Assembly (NCBI RefSeq): GCF_015354735.1
Contig: NZ_JACEFJ010000011.1
Span: 1-64,000 of the forward strand
Direction of reading: 5' to 3'
Source of the DNA: Pararhodonellum marinum
GTDB taxonomy: Bacteria > Bacteroidota > Bacteroidia > Cytophagales > Cyclobacteriaceae
Length of the DNA stretch: 64,000 bases
This document shows, in pieces, positions 10,088-19,592 of the stretch. The translations under genes were made by a program, and so were the position numbers. Within the stretch, counting starts at the first letter, position 1, and each line of letters opens with the position of its first letter. The notes beneath the pieces were generated by a model. That model was not told where the DNA came from. It saw only the letters and a program-made list of their open reading frames with translations, and searched no databases.

Positions 10088-10759
10088 ATGATAAACAAAG
10101 AAGAATTCAGAAAATATGCCATCCATAACAAAGGGGTGAGCGGAACGGCATTTGACCAATATACCCATCACATCGAAAACATGACCCGATCAGTGATCGA
10201 AGAACGTCCCCAGAATTTTCGGGAGATTGACGTGTTTTCGAGATTGATCATGGACCGGATCATTTTTCTGGGCACCCAGGTGGATGACCACATCGCCAAC
10301 ATCATTACTGCACAATTGCTTTTCTTAGAATCAGTAGATTCCAAAAAGGACGTGTTGCTTTACATCAACAGTCCCGGTGGGTCAGTTACGGCCGGACTGG
10401 GCATTTATGACACCATGCAATATATAGGGCCTGATGTGGCAACTATCTGCACCGGCATTGCTGCCTCTATGGGAGCGGTGTTATTGGCAGGAGGGGCTAA
10501 GGAGAAAAGGTCCGCTTTACAACACTCCAGAGTCATGATCCATCAGCCTTCCGGCGGCATGCAGGGACAATCCAAAGACATGGAGATTTCTCTGAAACTT
10601 ATACTTTCCATGAAGCAGGAACTCTATGAAATCCTTGCCGAACACAGCGGAAAAACCTTCGAAGAAATTGAAAATGATTCAGACAGGGATTATTGGATGA
10701 AAGCCCCTGAAGCCAAAGAATATGGCTTAATTGATGAAGTATTGATTAAAAAAAGATAA
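10088..10759 (+). CDS. clpP: ATP-dependent Clp protease proteolytic subunit
   Basis: Serine protease that forms the barrel of ClpXP (223 aa from the ATG at 10088; an upstream in-frame TTG at 10073 is less likely). The catalytic serine lies in [15 protein letters not shown] (about 114-128) and the histidine in [11 protein letters not shown] (about 138-148); the Asp is expected in the segment after [18 protein letters not shown] is the substrate-binding segment. It is 2 bp from clpX, so the two are co-transcribed and form one degradation machine. Confidence 0.97.
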   Translation: MINKEEFRKYAIHNKGVSGTAFDQYTHHIENMTRSVIEERPQNFREIDVFSRLIMDRIIFLGTQVDDHIANIITAQLLFLESVDSKKDVLLYINSPGGSVTAGLGIYDTMQYIGPDVATICTGIAASMGAVLLAGGAKEKRSALQHSRVMIHQPSGGMQGQSKDMEISLKLILSMKQELYEILAEHSGKTFEEIENDSDRDYWMKAPEAKEYGLIDEVLIKKR

Positions 10760-10761
10760 AA

Positions 10762-11997
10762 ATGGCTCAAATAACTTGCTCTTTTTGCGGGAGAAATAAG
10801 AAAGACGTGGATCTGATGGTATCTGGTATCTCAGCCCATATCTGCAATTTTTGTATAGAACAGGCCCATCAGATTTTAGGGGAAGAGGAGAAAACCAACA
10901 AACAGCAAAAAAAGCCTAAATTCAAACTCAAAAAACCTAAGGAATTAACGGAATACCTGAACCATTATGTGATTGGACAACAGGAAGCCAAAAAAGTACT
11001 TAGTGTGGCTGTATACAACCATTACAAACGCTTGTTACAAAAAACCAGCGTGAATGTAGAGGATGAGGACATCAAAATCGAAAAATCCAATATCATTATG
11101 GTGGGCGATACCGGTACCGGTAAAACCTACCTAGCCAAAACATTGGCAAAGGTACTTGAAGTGCCTTTTTGTATTGCGGATGCCACGGTGTTGACTGAGG
11201 CGGGCTACGTAGGGGAAGATGTGGAAAGCATTCTTACCCGTTTGCTTCAGGCTGCGGATTACAATGTAGAAGCTGCCGAAAGAGGAATCGTCTATATAGA
11301 TGAAATCGATAAAATTGCTAGAAAATCAGACAATCCATCCATCACCAGGGATGTAAGTGGTGAAGGCGTGCAACAAGCTTTGTTAAAGCTGCTCGAGGGT
11401 ACTGCCGTCAATGTCCCACCACAGGGGGGCAGAAAACACCCAGACCAGAAAATGATTTCGGTCAATACCGAAAACATCCTGTTTATCTGTGGCGGTGCAT
11501 TCGATGGGATCACCAGACACATTGCCTCCAGACTGAATACCCAGCCGATGGGCTTCAGCAAAATCGTGGAAGGCAAACATGTGGACAGAAACAACCTGCT
11601 TCAATATGTCACAGCTCTGGATCTCAAAGCGTTTGGATTGATCCCTGAATTGATCGGCAGATTGCCTGTGTTGACCCATCTTGATCCATTGGACAAGGCC
11701 ACCTTAAAAAGTATCCTCACAGAACCAAGAAATGCCTTGGTCAAACAATACCAAAAATTACTGGATATGGAAGGGGTCAAACTGCAGTTTGAGGAAAGCG
11801 GCATTGACTACATAGTCGACAAGGCGGTGGAATTCAACCTAGGTGCCAGGGGACTTCGATCCATCTGCGAAGCCATCATTACCGATGCCATGTATGAACT
11901 TCCATCAGATGACACCATCAAAGAATTGGTTATCGATGAAAAATATGCCCGGGAGCAGTTTGACAAATCCAAATTCAAAAAACTCCAAGTGGCTTGA
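10762..11997 (+). CDS. clpX: ATP-dependent Clp protease ATP-binding subunit ClpX
   Basis: AAA+ unfoldase that feeds proteins to ClpP (411 aa). Seen: an N-terminal four-cysteine zinc-binding domain (CSFCGRNKK and CNFC, about 6-31), Walker A GDTGTGKT (about 115-122), Walker B with YIDEIDKIA (about 178-186), the pore-loop and sensor segments, and the C-terminal small domain. Length and layout are typical. It lies immediately after clpP and is followed by a strong terminator. Confidence 0.98.
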   Translation: MAQITCSFCGRNKKDVDLMVSGISAHICNFCIEQAHQILGEEEKTNKQQKKPKFKLKKPKELTEYLNHYVIGQQEAKKVLSVAVYNHYKRLLQKTSVNVEDEDIKIEKSNIIMVGDTGTGKTYLAKTLAKVLEVPFCIADATVLTEAGYVGEDVESILTRLLQAADYNVEAAERGIVYIDEIDKIARKSDNPSITRDVSGEGVQQALLKLLEGTAVNVPPQGGRKHPDQKMISVNTENILFICGGAFDGITRHIASRLNTQPMGFSKIVEGKHVDRNNLLQYVTALDLKAFGLIPELIGRLPVLTHLDPLDKATLKSILTEPRNALVKQYQKLLDMEGVKLQFEESGIDYIVDKAVEFNLGARGLRSICEAIITDAMYELPSDDTIKELVIDEKYAREQFDKSKFKKLQVA

Positions 11998-12028
11998 TTA
12001 CTGAATTGTCGATATCAGATTGGCTACT

Positions 12029-12067
12029 AAAAAACCGCATTAGAGAAGTCTTTTGCGGTTTTTTCTT
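12029..12067 (+). terminator. Terminator after clpX
   Basis: Arms AAAAAACCGCA (12029-12039) and TGCGGTTTTTT (12054-12064), 14-base loop and further T residues, 32 bp after the clpX stop. Confidence 0.85.
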
Positions 12068-12154
12068 TTTACTCAAATAAGTCCCTGAACAAGTTTTGAA
12101 ACACTCAACTTCCTTATTGGCTTAACTTCAATCTTTGGTCGTGTAATCATCAAG

Positions 12155-13261
12155 TCATTTTCTCAAACTTTTAATGATCATTTTAGCGGTGGTTTCAGAG
12201 GCAGATTGATTTCCAAGTTTCTCTTTTATCTCTGTATACCCATCCAGGATATGGGCTTTGTGCTGAATATTGGCCAATATCAGGTTGAGCTCCTTCGTAA
12301 GCTGATCAACACTGTAGGCCTCTTGAATCAATTCCTTCACCACTTCCCTTTCTGCAATCAGGTTCACCAACGAAATAAAGGGGACCCGAATGAGCCTTTT
12401 GGCTATGGCATAGCTGATGCCGCTCGTGCGGTACACCACCACCTGAGGTACACGAAACAAGGCTGTTTCCAAGGTAGCCGTACCGGAAGTGACGATGGCC
12501 ACATTGGCATGGCTCAACAAGTCATAGGTCTGGTCAACAACCACCTTAATCCCTGCTTTTTCGGCTTGCTGGTATATACTTCTTGGCAAATTTCCCACCG
12601 CAGCGATTACAAACTGTCCATTGGGAAATTTGGGCTTTACTGCAATCATGACCCTAAGCATGTTTTTCACTTCCTGCTTTCGGCTGCCGGGAAGCAGGGC
12701 TATGATGGGTTGGTAAGAAAGCTGGTTCTTTTGGTGAAAGAAATCATGGGCTTTGAACTTTGCTATTTCATCCAAGATGGGATTGCCCACAAAGGTGGCC
12801 TCGCAGCCGAAATCCCTGAAAAACTGCTGCTCGAAAGGTAAAATGCAATACAGGTGATCCGTAAATGCTTTCAGTTTGAGGGCTCTTTTTTGGTTCCAAG
12901 CCCAGACTTTGGGAGGAATGTAGTAATGAACTGGAACCCCCTCCCCTTTTGCAAAAACCCCGATTTTCATGTTGAATCCGCCATAGTCCACCAGGATCAA
13001 TGCATCTGGCTGAAATTCCTTGAGGTCCTTTTTGATCAAGGAGAGGTATTTGAGGACTTTATTGAATCCCAACAATACCTCCAAAAATCCCATCAGCGCC
13101 ACTTCCTCATAATGAGCAGCCAAAGACATTCCCGCCTCACGCGAATAGTCCCCACCCATTCCCCTAAAGCTAGCCTCTAGGTCCAGCTTCTTTAAAGCAA
13201 GGATTAGGTTAGAGGCATGTAAGTCTCCGGATCTTTCACCGGATATTAGGTAGTATCGCAT
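12155..13261 (-). CDS. lpxB: Lipid-A-disaccharide synthase
   Basis: Glycosyltransferase (GT19) that condenses UDP-2,3-diacylglucosamine with lipid X to give the lipid A disaccharide at the inner membrane (368 aa). The N-terminus YYLISGERSGDLHASNL is diagnostic; GMGGDYSREAGM, VDYGGFNMKIG, YYIPPKVWAW and LLPGSRKQEV (about 187-196) are further family signatures, and the C-terminal segment VTSGTATLETALFRVPQVVVYR is the nucleotide-sugar site. Other lpx genes are not in the window. Upstream lies a repeat-flanked four-helix-bundle gene on the same strand. Confidence 0.96.
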   Translation of the reverse strand: MRYYLISGERSGDLHASNLILALKKLDLEASFRGMGGDYSREAGMSLAAHYEEVALMGFLEVLLGFNKVLKYLSLIKKDLKEFQPDALILVDYGGFNMKIGVFAKGEGVPVHYYIPPKVWAWNQKRALKLKAFTDHLYCILPFEQQFFRDFGCEATFVGNPILDEIAKFKAHDFFHQKNQLSYQPIIALLPGSRKQEVKNMLRVMIAVKPKFPNGQFVIAAVGNLPRSIYQQAEKAGIKVVVDQTYDLLSHANVAIVTSGTATLETALFRVPQVVVYRTSGISYAIAKRLIRVPFISLVNLIAEREVVKELIQEAYSVDQLTKELNLILANIQHKAHILDGYTEIKEKLGNQSASETTAKMIIKSLRK

Positions 13262-13295
13262 ATTTTTTACCGCAGAGTGTGGAGTTAAAAAGCAT

Positions 13296-13344
13296 GGTAA
13301 AAGGTAAGAAGTTAGAGGTTGTAGGTAAAAGGTTTAACGTTAAA
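13296..13344 (+). repeat. Array of 7-base words at the 3' end of a four-helix-bundle gene
   Basis: Seven consecutive heptamers in exact phase: GGTAAAA, GGTAAGA, AGTTAGA, GGTTGTA, GGTAAAA, GGTTTAA, CGTTAAA. The last overlaps the stop codon of the minus-strand gene at 13340. The same words occur on the other side of the gene in inverted orientation (13807-13848). Confidence 0.75.
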
Positions 13345-13723
13345 AGGCATTTTTACAAAATTGCGATGATTTATTGATCATAGAGTTAAGCATTCTATTT
13401 ATGGAATGACAATCAAGTAAGATTGCATTCATTTCCTCCAAAGTTACCAAATTTGAATCAAATGCAATTTCAATCCAGTGTTGTGTTTCATACTGCTCTC
13501 CATCAGCATCTGTCAGTTTACTGATGAAATGCTTTTCATACCTTCTTTTTGCCCAAGCCTCAGCAATTTGGGCCCCTATTGATCTTGAAGACCTTCTGAT
13601 TTGATCTGTTAGGGAATATGTTTCATGCTTCGGAAAGTTCACTGATATTTCAAATATTTTCTTTGCCAACTTTCTGGATAATTGATAAACATCCAATTCT
13701 TTGTACGAACCAACAAAAGCCAT
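13340..13723 (-). CDS. Four-helix-bundle protein (23S rRNA IVS / Avd-like family)
   Basis: Small helical protein (127 aa) of the S23/IVP family, first met in intervening sequences of 23S rRNA genes; the Avd subunit of diversity-generating retroelements shares the fold. Stand-alone members have no established role. The family signature is DQIRRSSRSIGAQIAEA (about 42-58), preceded by YKELDVYQLSRKLA. I chose the ATG at 13723 because the upstream 19 residues do not resemble the family N-terminus. No reverse transcriptase or rRNA gene is nearby. It stands alone between lpxB and queD, bounded by inverted arrays of 7-base words, which suggests acquisition as a unit. Compare the second copy at 28339. 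Confidence 0.85.
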   Translation of the reverse strand: MAFVGSYKELDVYQLSRKLAKKIFEISVNFPKHETYSLTDQIRRSSRSIGAQIAEAWAKRRYEKHFISKLTDADGEQYETQHWIEIAFDSNLVTLEEMNAILLDCHSINRMLNSMINKSSQFCKNAF

Positions 13724-13806
13724 ATTTAAAAATTTTGAAAAAAAATGGATAGTATTTTTCAAATCAATTCCAAAATACAAAAACAGAACTCAAAAATCAA
13801 CTTTTC

Positions 13807-13848
13807 TTAACCAATAAACCTCTAACCTTTTACCTTCCACCTTACCAT
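13807..13848 (-). repeat. Inverted array of 7-base words upstream of a four-helix-bundle gene
   Basis: Read on the minus strand: six heptamers in exact phase, ATGGTAA, GGTGGAA, GGTAAAA, GGTTAGA, GGTTTAT, TGGTTAA. GGTAAAA and GGTTAGA-like words recur from the plus-strand array at 13296-13344, so the two arrays face each other across the gene. The array lies 84 bp upstream of the start codon and ends 20 bp before the QueD-like stop. Confidence 0.7.
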
Positions 13849-13868
13849 TCACAATTTTACAAAAACCT

Positions 13869-14288
13869 TCAATCCCCATAATACTCAACAAAATTCCTCT
13901 CTGTTTCATACAAGGTCAACTTGTACAAGCCGCCGTTCGGCGTGATATCCTTAACGGCGGGTTCCAATATTTTCCAGAATTCCATGACCAGATTTTCACA
14001 GCTAGCCATTTTTCCTTCCATAAAATCCACATCTACATTCAGGTTTTTGTGGTCTACTTTATCGATCACCAGTTTTCTGATCAGGGTACTGAGTGCTTTT
14101 AGATCCACCACAAAACCAGTGTCCTCATCAGGCAATCCCTTGACGGTAACAATCAATTCAAAATTGTGCCCATGCCAGTTGACATTGGCGCAGGGTCCGA
14201 AAACTTCTTTGTTTTTCTCCTCACTCCATTTGGGATTCCATAGCTTATGGGCTGCGTTGAAATGTTCTTTTCTACAAACGTGTATCAT
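13869..14288 (-). CDS. queD: 6-pyruvoyltetrahydropterin synthase / QueD family protein
   Basis: Converts dihydroneopterin triphosphate toward 6-carboxy-tetrahydropterin in 7-deazaguanine (queuosine) synthesis, or toward a pterin in other family members (139 aa). Zinc ligands are visible as FNAAHKL and the NWHGHNF pair; the cysteine in GPCANVNWHGH (about 33-43) and the acidic ETERNF segment near the end fit the active site. Start is the ATG at 14288; the longer reading would begin within the promoter described next. queE is 12 kb away in this window, which favours the QueD role over tetrahydrobiopterin synthesis, but substrate is not settled by sequence. Confidence 0.85.
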   Translation of the reverse strand: MIHVCRKEHFNAAHKLWNPKWSEEKNKEVFGPCANVNWHGHNFELIVTVKGLPDEDTGFVVDLKALSTLIRKLVIDKVDHKNLNVDVDFMEGKMASCENLVMEFWKILEPAVKDITPNGGLYKLTLYETERNFVEYYGD

Positions 14289-14309
14289 CACTCCTATCCA
14301 ATTGAGGTG

Positions 14310-14338
14310 CAAATCTAAGGAAAAAGTCTTGAAATCAA
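14310..14338 (-). promoter_or_regulatory. Promoter of the QueD-like gene
   Basis: Minus-strand TTG (14336-14338), 18 bases, then TAGATTTG (14310-14317). The predicted start falls between this and the ATG at 14288, which decides against a start at 14312. Confidence 0.6.
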
Positions 14339-14367
14339 GTAGCTAACCACTAATTCATCTTAAAAGG

Positions 14368-14403
14368 AAAAGCCCCAATCATTGATATGATTGGGGCTTT
14401 TTT
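14368..14403. terminator. Bidirectional-looking terminator hairpin
   Basis: Perfect arms AGCCCCAATCA (14371-14381) and TGATTGGGGCT (14388-14398) with A-run before and T-run after. It serves the minus-strand secreted-protein gene ending at 14415 and insulates the QueD-like promoter. Confidence 0.85.
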
Positions 14404-14414
14404 GGATCAAATCC

Positions 14415-15116
14415 CTACTGTTTGGCTTGATTTAACTTTTGGACAAAGATCACCATATGATCTTCCCGGCTTAAATCGAGCTTTCCTTCTTTGACAATTG
14501 ATTTTGCCAGGTTTTTATCTTCTTTAGCCAATCCACTGATAAAGCTGTTGGTCCTGTTCCGAACCGAATTCGCCTCTCCATTCGAATTGATAAGATAAAA
14601 AGTCTGTTCAAATACAAACATTCTTCCTTGAGAGGGTGCATAACTGTTTTTGGGTGGAGTAACCAAATCACTGTAAAACTTCCTGATAAGCGAATAGGGC
14701 TCATCCTCCACCAAAACGTTGATAAAGTCTTTTTCAGTTACCCCTCGGATATTTTCAAAACCGTTTTTGAAGACCAGTTTGCTCATTAGCCCTACTCCCA
14801 AGGAGATTTCTTCTGCAGGTCTTTCCACAATAAAGTGGTCTACATAATTTTTATCCAGAATTATTTGATTTCCACTTTCATTGATTACTACCAATTCATT
14901 TTCATGGATATTTAATTTGTAAGACACATTGTCTTTTATCCCTCCATTTTTGGTGACTACCTCTGCTTTTCCCCAATCGTCAAACAAATAAGGGGAACCT
15001 TCAACACCTTCGTAGCCGGAAGTTCTTAATGGAACACCATTCATTTGTAAATTGGTGATTTGGGCGTTCGCAGATGCGATGAAAAAAAATAAGCCTACAA
15101 TGATTAATTTATTCAT
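14415..15116 (-). CDS. Secreted protein of unknown function
   Basis: A 233-aa protein with a clear signal peptide (about 1-18, ending SANAQ). The rest is mixed alpha/beta with no motif I recognise; it has a repeated pattern of short strands and a charged C-terminal helix. Its ATG lies 1 bp after the stop of the secreted subtilase gene, so the two are co-transcribed and probably translationally coupled. Roles such as a protease partner, inhibitor or immunity factor are possible but not supported by sequence. Confidence 0.75.
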   Translation of the reverse strand: MNKLIIVGLFFFIASANAQITNLQMNGVPLRTSGYEGVEGSPYLFDDWGKAEVVTKNGGIKDNVSYKLNIHENELVVINESGNQIILDKNYVDHFIVERPAEEISLGVGLMSKLVFKNGFENIRGVTEKDFINVLVEDEPYSLIRKFYSDLVTPPKNSYAPSQGRMFVFEQTFYLINSNGEANSVRNRTNSFISGLAKEDKNLAKSIVKEGKLDLSREDHMVIFVQKLNQAKQ

Positions 15117-15117
15117 A

Positions 15118-18100
15118 TTATTTCTTGATTATTTTTTTGTGCAAAATGAGACTATTTGTTTTTATTAACATGATATACATGCCTTTTGATCCATTTAAAT
15201 GAAAATTGTATTCAATTTCGTAGGCATTTTTGTTTATGGTTACCTGTTCAGCCAATCTTCCGGAGACTGAAAAAACAGAAAGTTCAACTTCTCCCATTTG
15301 ATCATTGGCGATGGTGACGGTCAACCGGTCCGTGGTGGGATTTGGACCAACAAATATGCCTAGACGGTTCAAAGCTGGTTCGTCATTGGGAATGGAGGAA
15401 ATAACCACCGGTTCAGAGACCCTATTGCAGCTACCTGAAATTATGGCTACTTGATAAAGTCCATCATTGGTGGCAGTATGACTTCGGGCCGTAGCACCCG
15501 GAATGATTTGACCATTCAGATACCATTGGTAAGAAGAACCTGGAGCTTGGGACGTCAATACATTCCCATTCACCACAATTGTGGTATTCGGTAGATCATT
15601 AGGGACAATGGTTACTGTCTGTTGATAAGTGATTTCTCCTTCCTCATTTGATATACGTAAGCTTACAGGATATTCTCCAGGCGCATCAAATGTGAAAGTG
15701 GCATTTCGGGCCGTCGAGCTTCCCAAATCACCAAAAGTCCACAAGTATTGATCAACGTCCCCTTCACTTAAATTATTGAATTCAACAATAGCACCAACAC
15801 AATTGAATTTATATTCAAAATTGGCGAACAGCACTTGATTACAAGCAGTATTAAACCAGTTTTCAGCATTGGTCAGAACAGAGGTTGATCCTAGGTTGAT
15901 AATGGCATCACCAATCAAGTCAACATTGCTAACGTCAATATTTTCAAAACAATACTTCGCATACACATCATGTTCAATTTCACCTTTGCCGGTTGCAGAA
16001 ATCAAAGATCTCACAGTACCGCTTCCTGATTGTGCTATGCTTTCAGTGACCACCAATTTATTGTTTGCACTTAAGTCTAAATCTGTACCACGGGCAAGAA
16101 TCAATTCACCTACAGTAGTCAGGTTTCGGTTCAATAAAAGTTTGCCTTGCAAAGCCTCAATTGTCTGTAGGGTTCCGTTGGCATTAAGTGACAAATTTCC
16201 CCCGTTGGCAACCAATGTCCCGACAGTCGTATTGGTTTGCTTGACAAAGGTTCCAGAACTGCCTGAAAAGACATAATCCAGCAAGGAAGGCGTCACCGTT
16301 CCAGATCCGATGTTGACATCTTTCTTAAAATTGATGGTATTAATGGTGCCTGAGAATTCTGCCGCATTCCTGGTCAGTAGTGAAGTAAGATTTAATTCTT
16401 GGACTGCGATGTTTACTTTAGATCCATTTAAATCCAAAACATCCAAACTCTCCGCAGAGATGATTCTCCATGTTCCTTGAATGATCCCAATGCGTACATC
16501 ATCAAAAACAGTGTTGCCAAAACCCAGTACATTTTCTCGGCTAGCTGTAGAAGTGAAATTCAACGTACCATTTTTCACAACAGTGATCAGGTTGCTTGCC
16601 CTAAAACCACCATCAATCCGAATTTCCCTCTCATTCAGATCAAATTCTACATTTGAATTCCCAAACAAATTCAGGCTAAATGCTTGGGCATTACCAGTAA
16701 ATCCGACATTGAAATTACTTTGTCCTCCATAGGGTTCAAATACCACCCTGGTTTTGTCTCCAGGTACTTTGTTGGCAGAAGCTCCACCTGCACTCAAGGA
16801 CCAATTGGTCTGGGTATTCCAATTGCCATTTGCTCCGCCTATCCAATAGAGGGTTTCATCTTCACCATCCGAAACACCCGCAGAAAAAATCAATGAAAAT
16901 TGCTGCAAATTATTGGTCAAATTGCCTTTGTGTCTTACCCTGACGGTATATCTTCTGGGTTGCGGGCTACTGATCACTACCTGCTCTACATTGTCCCTAT
17001 TATTGTCTGCATTGTTTCTAGCGGTAGCATTGGCGGCTTGGCTAGGGTCCAGGGTCCATGGAAAAAACTCTCTACCTGTATCATCAAAAATCCTTAAATC
17101 CAAGTCATTCACCAGCATTCTGGTAGTTGGATTCAATTGAGGGGATGGGGGGTTTCCTGAAGGATCTGTCCAGGCAATAGTAGTTTTTATGGGATCTATA
17201 CCGTTTGAGGTAAACTGAAATTCATAAGTCTGTCCCTGAGTCAAAATCACCTCTCGAATGATCTTGGAGGTACCGTTTTCTTCCAAAATCATTCTACCTG
17301 CTTCTTCAGCGTTCAAAAGACCCCAACCATATATGTAATCGGGACCTGCTGCCTGTCCCGCTTCTCTAGCGGTATGGATCGCAAGGGCTTTGAGGGTAGA
17401 TGAAAGCATGAAATTTCCGGAATTTCTGGTTGAATACAGCTCTTGCAATAGCAATAAAGATCCAGTAACATTCGGCGCAGCCATGGAAGTCCCGCTCTGT
17501 GACGAATAACTGTTCTGCCCATTATTAATTGAAGAGCTGAAAACATTGACTCCAACAGCGACCAAATCTGGCTTGATCCGTCCATCATCGACAGGTCCCC
17601 AAGACGAAAAATCACTCATCTGCACCGAATTTGGACCGGTATAATTGGAAATAGCAGAAACTGCCCCAACTGTAATGTTGTTCTTGGCAGTACCCTCAGG
17701 ACCTATGGTATCTGAAGGACCGTCGGGATCTCTTGTCCCATCCCCCCTGTCATTACGATCATTTCCGGCCGCCCACACAACCGTGTAATAGGGTCTTGAA
17801 AATGCAAGATCATCTATGGCTTGGCTCTTGGCTGAATAGAATCCAAACCTATAATCTTCATTTGTACTGATGCTGGTGTTTCCTGCCCATTGCCATTGGT
17901 TACTGGCATTCCTGAACCAGCCTATCACTATTCCATAAGAATGGTTGGAAACGACCATACCATCTCTTTTACTGACTGGATCATAGGCATTCATGGCCAT
18001 TTTGGAAATATCACTTTCCCAATTGAAAGCCCAACCAGTAGACTCATAAGCCATACCCCTTGCGTTGGCATTGAGACCTGCCGCCATGATGGTACCAGAT

Positions 18101-18576
18101 ACATGGGTGGCATGGGTACTTAAGGTTTCTGTAGATCCGTCGATCTGGGTGAGTCTGGATTGAAACTCCGGGTGGTCCGGTTTGGGTCTGGTTTGGTCAA
18201 AAATCCCCACTGTAAAGCCATTACCTGTTAAGTTTACACCCAAGCTTCCTCCGGGCTGGAGCGCATTTGTACCGGTAGTAACGGCAGAATTGGTATTGAA
18301 AGTGGTATAATAAACCGGTGAACCCGATTCATCGAGGTATTGCAGTTTTGATTTGAAACCGTCTTGGAGACTTATTTCCAAAGCAAATTTATTTTCCCCT
18401 TCAATCCTAAACCGCTCGGATTCACTCAATTGAAATTTAGAAAAATTACGTTTTAGCCTTTCAAAGGTCTGTTGTCTTGCTTTCTCCAACTCCTTTTCGG
18501 ATGAGTCCGTTGCCTGAGCAAAGACCACCGTCAATTGGAGCAAGAAAATTACCAGGGTAGTAAAAATTGTTTTCAT
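15118..18576 (-). CDS. Secreted S8 family serine protease with type A sorting domain
   Basis: Type IX-secreted subtilase (1152 aa). Signal peptide about 1-20; peptidase S8 domain about 110-430 with the Asp region (GIFDQTRPKPDHPEF), the His motif THATHVSGTIMA and the Ser motif SGTSMAAPNVTG, so the triad looks intact. Then a beta-sandwich region, a long beta-rich stretch, a PKD domain (LWTFGDLGSS, about 955-1030), an Ig-like segment (YQWYLNGQIIPG) and a C-terminal type A sorting domain ending in lysines. Expected at the cell surface or released. It follows the SusC/SusD/lipoprotein genes on the same strand, though a terminator lies between, and is coupled to the small secreted gene downstream. 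Peptide foraging is a plausible role, not shown. Confidence 0.92.
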   Translation of the reverse strand: MKTIFTTLVIFLLQLTVVFAQATDSSEKELEKARQQTFERLKRNFSKFQLSESERFRIEGENKFALEISLQDGFKSKLQYLDESGSPVYYTTFNTNSAVTTGTNALQPGGSLGVNLTGNGFTVGIFDQTRPKPDHPEFQSRLTQIDGSTETLSTHATHVSGTIMAAGLNANARGMAYESTGWAFNWESDISKMAMNAYDPVSKRDGMVVSNHSYGIVIGWFRNASNQWQWAGNTSISTNEDYRFGFYSAKSQAIDDLAFSRPYYTVVWAAGNDRNDRGDGTRDPDGPSDTIGPEGTAKNNITVGAVSAISNYTGPNSVQMSDFSSWGPVDDGRIKPDLVAVGVNVFSSSINNGQNSYSSQSGTSMAAPNVTGSLLLLQELYSTRNSGNFMLSSTLKALAIHTAREAGQAAGPDYIYGWGLLNAEEAGRMILEENGTSKIIREVILTQGQTYEFQFTSNGIDPIKTTIAWTDPSGNPPSPQLNPTTRMLVNDLDLRIFDDTGREFFPWTLDPSQAANATARNNADNNRDNVEQVVISSPQPRRYTVRVRHKGNLTNNLQQFSLIFSAGVSDGEDETLYWIGGANGNWNTQTNWSLSAGGASANKVPGDKTRVVFEPYGGQSNFNVGFTGNAQAFSLNLFGNSNVEFDLNEREIRIDGGFRASNLITVVKNGTLNFTSTASRENVLGFGNTVFDDVRIGIIQGTWRIISAESLDVLDLNGSKVNIAVQELNLTSLLTRNAAEFSGTINTINFKKDVNIGSGTVTPSLLDYVFSGSSGTFVKQTNTTVGTLVANGGNLSLNANGTLQTIEALQGKLLLNRNLTTVGELILARGTDLDLSANNKLVVTESIAQSGSGTVRSLISATGKGEIEHDVYAKYCFENIDVSNVDLIGDAIINLGSTSVLTNAENWFNTACNQVLFANFEYKFNCVGAIVEFNNLSEGDVDQYLWTFGDLGSSTARNATFTFDAPGEYPVSLRISNEEGEITYQQTVTIVPNDLPNTTIVVNGNVLTSQAPGSSYQWYLNGQIIPGATARSHTATNDGLYQVAIISGSCNRVSEPVVISSIPNDEPALNRLGIFVGPNPTTDRLTVTIANDQMGEVELSVFSVSGRLAEQVTINKNAYEIEYNFHLNGSKGMYIMLIKTNSLILHKKIIKK

Positions 18577-18692
18577 TCAATTAAGCTATGTATCAAATTA
18601 TGTACTCTCAAAATAAATAGATTGTTTCAATTACCCAAGAAATTCTTTTTGACCACTTAAGTTTTCGTAGAATAATAAGGATAAAAAAAAAC

Positions 18693-18718
18693 AAAAGGAG
18701 GGATTTCTCCCCCCTTTT
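18693..18718 (-). terminator. Terminator of the SusC/SusD/lipoprotein operon
   Basis: Arms AAAAGGAGGGA and TCCCCCCTTTT with one mismatch, 4-base loop, then a long T-run on the minus strand (A-run 18683-18691). It lies 20 bp after the lipoprotein stop and separates the operon from the subtilase gene. Confidence 0.75.
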
Positions 18719-18737
18719 CGAAAATCAAATTGTTGAT

Positions 18738-19580
18738 TTATTCTCTGGTAAGTATCACTGTACCCCCATCTCCCCAAGTATTGGACCAGACAAAATTCAG
18801 TTCACCCTCTTCACCGACAGTTCCAACAATGGTAAAGGGGTCAGAATATTGGTCTACATTGGAAGGGTCTCCTTGAAGTTCTCCACAGGCATCTGAGAAA
18901 TTCCCTGCCGGAGCTGCATCACCATAACCATCAGGATAAAGTCCAAATGACATGTCATCCATACGGAAAGTTGCTAAACCAATTTCTGTGATATTCACGA
19001 TACTGCCAAGATTGACATTTTGTAAAACATTGGCAGCACCACCACTTCCATCACCTGTTTGGAGTCGGGTCCAAAATACACTATAAGCCCCAGCCAATTC
19101 AGAAGGACAGATCACCCTGATACCAATCCGCAAGGAAGCGTAGTTAGCACTAACCTTTGCACCTGTAGCAGTAGTTAAATTCAATACCAAATCAGGTTCC
19201 TCATCAGGATCAATATTACCGACCAATATCCTAATAGGCAGCTGTTGAACAAGCTCTCCAGGCTGAAAAGTAAGGGTCGTGGTGACAAACTCATAATGCA
19301 CTCCAGCGATCGCCGTTGAAGTGGGGTCTGCTTCAAAATTCACTGTAATCGGAGAAGACTGAGCAGCTCCGACCACATTGACTTGGATTTCGGTTACATC
19401 AACTTGCTCAGGAGAACTCCTGATAAAATTGCGGGTAACTCCATTGGGCAAGTTGGCATCGTGAATTTCCACTTCCAAACCATCCCAAAGAATTTCAAAC
19501 CCCGGTTCATCAAAACAGGCGGTGGTGACCAGAGAGGCCATCATAACCACCATTGCGGTATATAAATTTTTAAATTTCAT
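18738..19580 (-). CDS. Outer-membrane lipoprotein with Calx-beta/DUF4843-like domain
   Basis: Third gene of the SusC/SusD operon (280 aa from the ATG at 19580; the TTG three codons earlier is less likely). The signal ends in a lipobox, LVTTAC, so it should be a lipoprotein. The segment around VNFEADPTSTAIAGVHYEFVT and TLTFQPGELVQQLPIRIL is typical of Calx-beta-like domains found in lipoproteins encoded with SusCD. Such proteins are thought to sit on the outer surface and help bind the substrate. It begins 12 bp after the susD stop. Ligand unknown. Confidence 0.75.
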   Translation of the reverse strand: MKFKNLYTAMVVMMASLVTTACFDEPGFEILWDGLEVEIHDANLPNGVTRNFIRSSPEQVDVTEIQVNVVGAAQSSPITVNFEADPTSTAIAGVHYEFVTTTLTFQPGELVQQLPIRILVGNIDPDEEPDLVLNLTTATGAKVSANYASLRIGIRVICPSELAGAYSVFWTRLQTGDGSGGAANVLQNVNLGSIVNITEIGLATFRMDDMSFGLYPDGYGDAAPAGNFSDACGELQGDPSNVDQYSDPFTIVGTVGEEGELNFVWSNTWGDGGTVILTRE

Positions 19581-19592
19581 AGCTTTCAAATT

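Noticed and set aside
13340-13723. Diversity-generating retroelement accessory gene (Avd)
   Set aside because: Same fold family, but no reverse transcriptase, template repeat or variable target gene is present near either copy.
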